Source of the DNA: Streptomyces rapamycinicus NRRL 5491
Lineage (GTDB): Bacteria; Actinomycetota; Actinomycetes; Streptomycetales; Streptomycetaceae
Assembly: GCF_024298965.1 (NCBI RefSeq)
Contig: NZ_CP085193.1
Span: 3,224,001 to 3,288,000 of the forward strand
Direction: 5' to 3'
DNA length: 64,000 bases
Under the pieces are notes generated by a model. That model had not been told where the DNA came from. It saw only the letters and a list, made by a program, of their open reading frames with translations, and searched no databases. The position numbers and the translations under genes were made by a program. Positions 58,488 through 64,000 of this stretch are shown here, one piece after another (within the stretch, counting starts at the first letter, position 1; every line of letters starts with the position of its first letter).

Positions 58488-59215
58488 CGGGTCTCCTTGG
58501 TCAGGAACCGGGCCATCCGGTCACGCTTGTCGTCCGTCTCGAACAACACCGCCTGCGCGAGGTCGTCCACGTAGGGGTGTCCGCCCGGGGAGTCCACGAC
58601 GAGCTTCGTGAGTCGCAGGGCGGCAGCGGACGAGCGCGTCATGCGGTCCAGCAGCCCGTGGGCCCGCGTGTGCAGGTCAGCGGCCGGCACCACGTCGGCG
58701 ACCAGGCCCAGGCGGTGGGCGCGCTCCGCGTCCAGGCGTATCCCGCCGAGCAGGACTTGTTTGGCGACGGAGGTACCGACGAGATCGGCCAGTCGCCAGC
58801 AGGCCCCGGCGGCGGCGATGATGCCAAGGCCCGGCTCGGGGTTGCCGAAGAGGGCCGTCTGTGAAGCGATGCGTATGTCGCAGGCGAAGGCGAGCTCCGC
58901 GCCACCGCCCAGCGCGTAGCCGTCGACAGCGGCGACGGTGGGCTGCTGAAGCCGGGCCAGGCGGTCGAAGAGGCGGCTGTTGATGCCCTGCAGGGCATCC
59001 TCCCGGCCTCGCCCGGCCAGTTCGGCGATGTCGGCACCGGCAGCGAAGACCCCGCCGGAACCGGTCAGCAGCAGGGGCTTCGGGCGTGCCTCCAGTTGCG
59101 TGCACACTTCGTGGAGTTCAGCGATCATCGCCGCGTTGATGGCGTTGCGGGCATCTGGCCGGTTCAGCGTGACGACGGTCCGGTCGTCACGTTCGTCGAT
59201 GGTCACGGTGTTCAC
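58484..59215 (-). CDS. Enoyl-CoA hydratase/isomerase (PaaF-like)
   Basis: The 243-residue crotonase has the oxyanion-hole loops FAAGADIAELA (residues about 57-67) and DGYALGGGAELAFACDIRIAS (about 98-118), with Glu/Asp catalytic positions in NPEPGLGIIAAAGACWRL. Its family hydrates trans-2-enoyl-CoA. It overlaps the 3-hydroxyacyl-CoA dehydrogenase gene by four bases. A second paralogue lies upstream at 59369. Two crotonases beside a dehydrogenase and thiolase resemble the PaaF/PaaG/PaaH/PaaJ lower pathway of phenylacetate or dicarboxylic acid degradation. Confidence 0.93.
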   Translation of the reverse strand: MNTVTIDERDDRTVVTLNRPDARNAINAAMIAELHEVCTQLEARPKPLLLTGSGGVFAAGADIAELAGRGREDALQGINSRLFDRLARLQQPTVAAVDGYALGGGAELAFACDIRIASQTALFGNPEPGLGIIAAAGACWRLADLVGTSVAKQVLLGGIRLDAERAHRLGLVADVVPAADLHTRAHGLLDRMTRSSAAALRLTKLVVDSPGGHPYVDDLAQAVLFETDDKRDRMARFLTKETR

Positions 59216-59368
59216 GGGACTCGCACCGTCTCCGGGCAGGGGACGGGGGCGGCCCGGGGTACTTGGCAGACGCCTGCCGCGGCTCGCGGGGTGCCGGTCG
59301 TGCGGAGGTACTCACTCACGGGGAACTCTTCCTGAGGGGTGGCATGTGCTCGGCTCGACTGGCTCTGC

Positions 59369-60184
59369 TCAGCCCTCCGCGACGCCGGGCCAGGACCAGA
59401 CCGCCTCGCGCTTGTCCAGGACGGCCTTCGCCGCCTCTGCGGCATCCGGGTGAGCACCGAGCCGCAGCGTGTAGACCTGCTCGGCGGCGTACCCCGGCCG
59501 GACAGGCAGGTTCTCGGCCTCGTTGAGGGCCTGCTTGGCCAGCCGGAGGCCGAGCGGGCTCTTCGCGGCGATCCGGGCGGCCAGCTCCCGGGCCTCAGTA
59601 AGGATCGCGTCGGGCGCGGCGACGTGCTGGACCAGTCCGGTGCGGTATGCCTCGGCCGCGTCCACGGGGTCGCCGGTGAGGTACATGAGCCGGACCTGCC
59701 CCTGGGGCAGCAGCCGCATCAGGTGGGCGCCGCCGCCACAGCGGCCGGCGTTGATCTCGGGCAGTCCGATCCGCGCGTCATCGGCGGCGTAGCGGATGTC
59801 GCAGCAGGCGCCGAGGACCGCCCCGGCACCGACCGCGGCTCCGTTGATCACGGCGATGGTGGGGAGTGTGCAGTCGAGGATGGCCTCGTAGGCGGTCCGC
59901 GCCATCCGCTGCCGGAACTCGGCCGCGCTCTCGGAGGGAGAGACCGCCTCCACCGGTTGCTTGATGTCGGCCCCGGCGCTGAAGATCCGCACAGCGGACC
60001 GGAGGATGACCGCGTGTACGTCGGTCCGGGTCGACAGCTCACGGAAGACGGTGATGAGCGTCTCGTACATCCCGACGGTCACCGCGTTGACCGGAGCACG
60101 GTCGAGTACTACTTCAGCCACCTGACCGTGAATCTCCAGGCGGACGCCGTGCACGGTCGTTGGATTGTCTGCAGATGCTGTCAT
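59369..60184 (-). CDS. Enoyl-CoA hydratase/isomerase (second crotonase)
   Basis: The 271-residue protein has crotonase signatures: VAEVVLDRAPVNAVTVGMYETL (about 19-40), IFSAGADIKQPVEA (first oxyanion loop, about 68-81), NGAAVGAGAVLGACCDIRYAADDARIGLPEINAGRCGGGAHLMRLLP (second loop, quoted by region about 112-158) and RTGLVQHVA. Its exact reaction, hydration or double-bond isomerisation, cannot be read from sequence. ATG 60184 is assumed; no strong ribosome site is evident. It is divergent from the GntR gene, and an inverted repeat lies in the gap. A 153-bp gap separates it from the next crotonase. Confidence 0.9.
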   Translation of the reverse strand: MTASADNPTTVHGVRLEIHGQVAEVVLDRAPVNAVTVGMYETLITVFRELSTRTDVHAVILRSAVRIFSAGADIKQPVEAVSPSESAAEFRQRMARTAYEAILDCTLPTIAVINGAAVGAGAVLGACCDIRYAADDARIGLPEINAGRCGGGAHLMRLLPQGQVRLMYLTGDPVDAAEAYRTGLVQHVAAPDAILTEARELAARIAAKSPLGLRLAKQALNEAENLPVRPGYAAEQVYTLRLGAHPDAAEAAKAVLDKREAVWSWPGVAEG

Positions 60185-60215
60185 GTGACTGGACTCTACA
60201 CAGAAGGAACTTACG

Positions 60216-60232
60216 ATCCAAGTAAACTGGAT
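60216..60232. promoter_or_regulatory. ATCCA-N7-TGGAT inverted repeat, candidate GntR operator
   Basis: ATCCA at 60216-60220 and TGGAT at 60228-60232 form an inverted repeat in the divergent gap between the crotonase gene and the GntR regulator. The neighbouring text CTGGATACAG recurs at 61085-61095 near the fumarase-type genes. FCD-class GntR proteins often bind short palindromes with T-x-G-T/A-T cores at their own promoters. Binding is inferred. Confidence 0.45.
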
Positions 60233-60299
60233 ACAGCTTTTGGAAGTCTTCTCACCGTCTGGAGGGAAGATCGGGTCCGCTAATGTGGGTTCTGTGTCC

Positions 60300-61043
60300 A
60301 TGACTCCCGCTCCTTCTTCCGGTGAACGCCCGCATGACCTGGCCGGCGACACCATGACCCTCGCGTACGAGCACGTGCGCGACGCGATCCTCCGGGGCGA
60401 GCTGAGGCCCGGAACATGGATCTCCCAGGTGCGGCTGGCGGCGGACCTGCGCGTCAGCCGGACGCCGCTGCGCGAGGCGCTGCGGCGGCTGCAGACCGAA
60501 GGGCTGGTGCAACTGGACTTCAACCGCAGGATCCGGGTCGCTCCGCTGTCCATCCCGGACCTGGAGGCCTTGTACGCGATGCGGCTGGCTGTCGAACCGC
60601 TGGCGGTACTGCTGTCGGTGCCGCAGCTCACCGCGGAGGACGTCAGCGAGTTGGAAGCGGCGCTGACGGCCATGGAGACGGCGGCGTCGGACGGCGATGA
60701 GGAAAGGGCCACGGACCATCACTGCCGGTTCCACTTCCTGCTCCTGTCCCGCACGGAGGACCGGCTGCGGACACACGCGGAGTCGATGTGGGACCACTCG
60801 GTGCGCTATCTGCGCATCTACCACCACGAGCCCGACTACCGGCTGGCCCTCATCTCGATGGGACGGACCGGCCACCAGGAGATCCTGGGGGCGGCGCAGG
60901 CGCGGGACGGCCGGCAGGCCTCCCGGCTGGTCGCCGAGCATCTTGCACGCACGGCGCTGACCGTCCTCGCGTCCGTGGCGGGAGCCCACGACCCGAAGAC
61001 GATCCGTGAGGCCCTGCGCTTCGTCCTCGACTCTGCCGGCTGA
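60300..61043 (+). CDS. GntR-family regulator, FCD (FadR) type
   Basis: The 247-residue protein has a winged helix at the N-terminus (MTLAYEHVRDAILRGELRPGTWISQVRLAADLRVSRTPLREALRRLQTEGLVQ, about residues 18-70; recognition helix VSRTPLREALRRL) and an FCD ligand domain with the metal-binding set RLAVEPLAVLL, DHHCRFHFLLL, GHQEILGAAQARDGRQASRLV. It probably controls the divergent catabolic genes, with an acid or acyl-CoA as inducer. ATG 60300 is my choice. GTG 60294, GTG 60285 and TTG 60240 are in frame, and the GGAGGGA site at 60261 fits an earlier start. Confidence 0.9.
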   Translation: MTPAPSSGERPHDLAGDTMTLAYEHVRDAILRGELRPGTWISQVRLAADLRVSRTPLREALRRLQTEGLVQLDFNRRIRVAPLSIPDLEALYAMRLAVEPLAVLLSVPQLTAEDVSELEAALTAMETAASDGDEERATDHHCRFHFLLLSRTEDRLRTHAESMWDHSVRYLRIYHHEPDYRLALISMGRTGHQEILGAAQARDGRQASRLVAEHLARTALTVLASVAGAHDPKTIREALRFVLDSAG

Positions 61044-61098
61044 CGACGTCCCAGAAAAGACAGGCGCAGTGCAGACTGCGTCAGCTTCTGGATACAGT

Positions 61099-61719
61099 TC
61101 ATCGGATCTCCCGCGCCTCGGCGAGCCCGCTGAGAATGTCCGGAAGCCTGGCCTGGGCGTCGTCTCTGAGGTCCCGGTAGATGCTCGCGCCGTGCGTGTC
61201 GATCCCGACCGTCAGCGGCCCCAGCCGTTCGACCTCGACCCGCACGAGGCGGTAGTGCTCCACCATCTCGGTCCAGTGCACCGCTGTGACGCGTCTGATG
61301 GCGTCCGAGAGCAGCGTGCAGCCGCCGCCGAGGAAGGAGAGGTAGACGCAACCAATGTCGCGCATGGCCGCCGCCGACTCGTCGCCGAGACCGCCCTTGC
61401 CGCCGGCGAAGCGGATGCCGAGTCCGCGGATGAGTTCCGGCATCTCGGCGTTGAACCGCGTGCTCGTGGTGGGGTTGAGGTAGCGGAGCCTGTACTCGCC
61501 TCCGGCCTCTTCGCCCAGGCTGCCCACGTGGAACAGCGCGCGGCCCCGCAGGCCGAGGGGTGGCGCGATACCCTGGTGCAGCTCGCTCAGCAGGCGCCGG
61601 TAGGCCGGCAGTCCCGCGGAGATGACGATCTCCCCGGTCAACCGAACCAGGTCGCCGGCGCGCAGCTCCCGGACCAAGTGCTCGTCGGCGGGCAGCTCGA
61701 TGTCCCGTATCTCGGCCAT
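61099..61719 (-). CDS. Class I fumarase/tartrate dehydratase, beta subunit
   Basis: The 206-residue protein matches the C-terminal (beta) domain of iron-sulfur hydro-lyases: LRAGDLVRLTGEIVISAGLPAYRRLL, RALFHVGSLG, LNPTTSTRFNAEMPELI and YLSFLGGGCTLLSDAI, with the catalytic-region T-S-x-R-x-x. Fused class I fumarases carry alpha and beta in one chain; here they are separate genes. The pair hydrates fumarate, mesaconate or L-tartrate-type substrates, and these cannot be told apart by sequence. It starts 5 bp after the end of the alpha gene. Confidence 0.92.
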   Translation of the reverse strand: MAEIRDIELPADEHLVRELRAGDLVRLTGEIVISAGLPAYRRLLSELHQGIAPPLGLRGRALFHVGSLGEEAGGEYRLRYLNPTTSTRFNAEMPELIRGLGIRFAGGKGGLGDESAAAMRDIGCVYLSFLGGGCTLLSDAIRRVTAVHWTEMVEHYRLVRVEVERLGPLTVGIDTHGASIYRDLRDDAQARLPDILSGLAEAREIR

Positions 61720-61724
61720 GGTCC

Positions 61725-62594
61725 TCACTCCGTCTCGGTGACGGTGCCGTCGTTGCTGATCCGTACCCGCGTGCGGCGATCGATCCAGCAGTTGAAGCAC
61801 ACGGCGACAGGTGTGAACCCGTGCCCGGAGGCGTAGTCGACGTGCACGGCCATGGCGGTGGTGGCGCCTCCAGTGCCCATCGGGCCGAAGCCGGTCTTGT
61901 TCACCGCTTCGAGCAGGCGTTTTTCCATGTCGGCGATGAGCGGTTCGGGATGGCTCTGGCCTATCGGCCGCACCACTGACTCCTTGGCCAGCTTGGTGGC
62001 GTAGTCGAAGGTGCCGCCGATGCCGACGCCCACGACCACGGGCGGACATGCCTGGGAGCCGGCCGTGAGGACGACCTTCATGATGTACTCCTCGATCTCG
62101 GCGATCGAGGGGAACGTGAAGATCTCCAGTGCGGCCCACCGTCCGGAGCCGAGCGCCTTGGGCGAGCAGATGATCTCTACGTCGTCGGCGCCGTCGACCA
62201 GGTCGAAGGTCACGATGGGCATGTCCTTGCCGGCGTGACCGCGCTCGTTGGTCAGCGGGTTGGTGACGTGTTTGAGGAGCGGCGGGTCGGACGCGGCCAC
62301 GAGCTCGGCGAACCCGTCGCGGATCGCCCGCTTGACGTCGCCGTCGAACCTCGCCTGGGTCCCGACCCGGATCTGGTACGTCGGCACTCCGGAGTCACTG
62401 CAGAGGAAGTGCCCGCGTTCCTCGGCCGCGGTAGCGTTGGCCACCATCAGGTCCAGGGTGTTGCGCGCGACGGGGTTCGTCTCCCGGGTCCGGGCGCCCG
62501 CCAGGGCCTTCTTCGCGTCGGCGGGCACCGCCCGCAGCGACCGCGCGTACATCTGGGACGTGACGCTTTTCAGCACGTCATAGGTGATCGCCAA
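61725..62594 (-). CDS. Class I fumarase/tartrate dehydratase, alpha subunit
   Basis: The 289-residue protein matches the alpha subunit, which holds the 4Fe-4S cluster. Candidate ligand cysteines are in HFLCSDSGVPTY (about residue 65), AGSQACPPVVVGVG (about 184) and VAVCFNCWIDRR (about 267-270). DAKKALAGARTRETNPVAR lies near the start. The chosen start is TTG at 62594, because AGGAGGAACGAAACC lies directly ahead. A longer frame to 62660 has no such site. Divergent from the MFS gene at 62769 and upstream of the beta subunit gene. Confidence 0.92.
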   Translation of the reverse strand: MAITYDVLKSVTSQMYARSLRAVPADAKKALAGARTRETNPVARNTLDLMVANATAAEERGHFLCSDSGVPTYQIRVGTQARFDGDVKRAIRDGFAELVAASDPPLLKHVTNPLTNERGHAGKDMPIVTFDLVDGADDVEIICSPKALGSGRWAALEIFTFPSIAEIEEYIMKVVLTAGSQACPPVVVGVGIGGTFDYATKLAKESVVRPIGQSHPEPLIADMEKRLLEAVNKTGFGPMGTGGATTAMAVHVDYASGHGFTPVAVCFNCWIDRRTRVRISNDGTVTETE

Positions 62595-62768
62595 GGTTTC
62601 GTTCCTCCTGTGGCTCTGACAACGCCGACTCAACGAACCTAGCGCGGAAAATCGCAACAATCAAAAAGTTAGGTCATTGACTTTTGCCTGGTCGCTGCCT
62701 AGCGTCCTCGCCAGCGCCGCGACGGTGCGTCTCTCCGTCGCGAACTCTCAACGATGAGGAGCCAGCCG

Positions 62769-64000
62769 ATGGCGACGGAAGCCACGCCGGATACCCGGCC
62801 GGAGAGCACTGGGCGCCCGCAGTCCGACGCGGTCTACCGGAAAATCAAGTGGCGCATCCTGCCGCTGCTCGTGGTGTGCTACGTGGTCGCGTTCATCGAC
62901 CGTTCCAATATCGGGTTCGCGAAGCTCGAGTTCTCCGCGGACCTCGGATTCTCCGACGCGGTGTTCGGTCTCGGAGCGTCTCTGTTCTACCTGGGATACG
63001 TGCTGTTCGAGGTGCCGAGCAACCTGATGCTGCACAAGGTCGGGGCCCGCAAGACGTTCCTGCGGATCATGGTGCCGTGGGGCCTTGTGTCCGCGGTCAC
63101 CGCCTTCATGGCGTCCCCGGGCCACTTCTACGCGGTGCGGTTCCTCCTCGGCGTCTTCGAAGCGGGCTTCTTCCCCGGGGTCCTGCTCTACCTGTCGTAC
63201 TGGATCCCCTCGAAGCGGCGGGCGAGCACTAACGCGACGTTCCTGTCCGCGATGGCGATCTCGGGTATCGTCGGCGGCCCCGTATCCGGCGGGATCATGG
63301 ACGCCATGGACGGCTTCGGGGGCATGGACGGCTGGCAGTGGGTCTTCCTGGTGGAGGGGTTGCCTGCCTGTCTGCTCGGCGTCGTGGTGTACTTCGTGCT
63401 CAGTGACGGCCCGGAGTCGGCGCGCTGGCTCAGCGCGGACGAACGCCGCCTCGTGGCCGACGAGGTCGAGGGCGACCGGCCCACCGGGGACAATGTCCCG
63501 CACTCCTACGGCGCCGCCCTGCGCAATGGGCGGTTCTGGGGTCTGGCCGCGCTCGGTTTCGGCATCATGACCAGTACGAGTGGCCTGTTCCTGTGGCTTC
63601 CCACGATCCTGAAGGACGCCGGCTCGCTCAGCGTGGTGCAGATCGGGCTGCTGAGCGCGGTGCCGTTCGCCGCGGCGGTCGTCGTCCAGTACCTCAACGC
63701 CCGCCATTCGGACCGGACCCAGGAGCGCCGCGTGCACGCCGGACTGCTCGCCCTGGTGGGAACCGTCGGCTGGCTTCTGCTGCCGCTGGTAGCGCGGCAG
63801 ACCGGGCTCGCGCTCGTGGTCCTCACGCTGATCGCCGTGGGAACGATGGGAGCGATGGGACCCTTCTGGAGCATGCCGGCCGCGCTGCTCACGGGTACCG
63901 CGGCTGCGGGTGGTATCGCCACCATCACCGCCTTCGCGGGCATCGGCAACCTGATCACGCCCGCCGTCACCGGATGGCTGAGCAGCGCGACCGGCACTCA
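62769..64000 (+). CDS. MFS transporter, anion:cation symporter (ACS) family, partial
   Basis: At least 410 residues are visible before the window ends. The protein has the ACS-family pattern: KWRILPLLVVCYVVAFIDRSNIGFAKL in the first span (residues about 27-53; core FIDRSNIGFAKL), VLFEVPSNLMLHKVGARKTFLRIM (about 85-108), RFLLGVFEAGFFPGVLLYLSYWIPSKRRA (about 122-150) and LRNGRFWGLAALGFG. Relatives carry tartrate, phthalate, hexuronates or nicotinate. With the divergent fumarase-type hydratase it probably imports the acid that the enzymes act on. ATG 62769 follows GAGGAGCCAGCCG. The C-terminus lies beyond the window. Confidence 0.93.
   Translation, partial: MATEATPDTRPESTGRPQSDAVYRKIKWRILPLLVVCYVVAFIDRSNIGFAKLEFSADLGFSDAVFGLGASLFYLGYVLFEVPSNLMLHKVGARKTFLRIMVPWGLVSAVTAFMASPGHFYAVRFLLGVFEAGFFPGVLLYLSYWIPSKRRASTNATFLSAMAISGIVGGPVSGGIMDAMDGFGGMDGWQWVFLVEGLPACLLGVVVYFVLSDGPESARWLSADERRLVADEVEGDRPTGDNVPHSYGAALRNGRFWGLAALGFGIMTSTSGLFLWLPTILKDAGSLSVVQIGLLSAVPFAAAVVVQYLNARHSDRTQERRVHAGLLALVGTVGWLLLPLVARQTGLALVVLTLIAVGTMGAMGPFWSMPAALLTGTAAAGGIATITAFAGIGNLITPAVTGWLSSATGT

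Overview
The window is very GC-rich, coding-dense DNA with a strong G/C third-position bias, SpoIIE-type phosphatases, a WhiJ/DUF397-type locus, a complete whiE-type spore-pigment cluster, F420-type oxidoreductases and a bldA-type TTA codon. It is chromosomal Streptomyces. The intergenic GC-rich repeat families resemble those I associate with the S. violaceusniger/hygroscopicus group, but that placement is a guess.

Layout. 1-11.9 kb: photolyase tail, pterin dehydratase, an MmyB-type regulator, an MHS transporter, a lyase/secreted protein/SBF-symporter operon, two phosphatase genes, and a PIMT-like methyltransferase translationally coupled to a 44-codon Asp-Gly-containing peptide gene (a candidate imiditide-like RiPP). 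11.9-20.7 kb: a 0.4-kb imperfect inverted repeat, an anti-sigma/XRE/DUF397 trio, an amidohydrolase remnant, and a sugar ABC operon headed by a multidomain SpoIIE sensor-phosphatase. 20.7-31.3 kb: a three-gene secreted jelly-roll/lipoprotein operon behind a DasR-type palindrome and with a TTA codon, a TetR-controlled oxygenase/hydrolase pair with a five-unit operator array, a dipeptidase, a MarR/EamA pair, a metallo-hydrolase/DedA pair, and two repeat modules. 31.3-38.4 kb: the whiE cluster in canonical order (divergent hydroxylase; SchA/CurD, cupin, KS-alpha, CLF, ACP, aromatase, cyclase) closed by a terminator.

38.7-45.3 kb: a sorting-signal surface protein and a class F sortase, an O-methyltransferase with a beta-helix protein, a metallo-hydrolase with a repeat-expanded N-terminus, and an aminotransferase-fold protein with no lysine at all. 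45.3-54.7 kb: a stress block (hemerythrin, GAF-ANTAR, PAS-GAF, SigB-type sigma factor, F420-type oxidoreductase, pyruvate-oxidase-like enzyme, DJ-1/PfpI protein, large-subunit catalase), with SigB-like promoter matches before the oxidoreductase and DJ-1 genes.

54.9-64 kb: an IS630-family element flanked by TA, then a catabolic set (thiolase, decayed SDR, 3-hydroxyacyl-CoA dehydrogenase, two enoyl-CoA hydratases, GntR regulator, class I fumarase-type alpha and beta subunits, and an MFS carrier cut by the window end). Together these suggest uptake and beta-oxidation-like breakdown of a dicarboxylic or hydroxy-acid compound. The substrate is inferred, not shown. No tRNA, rRNA or CRISPR array was seen.
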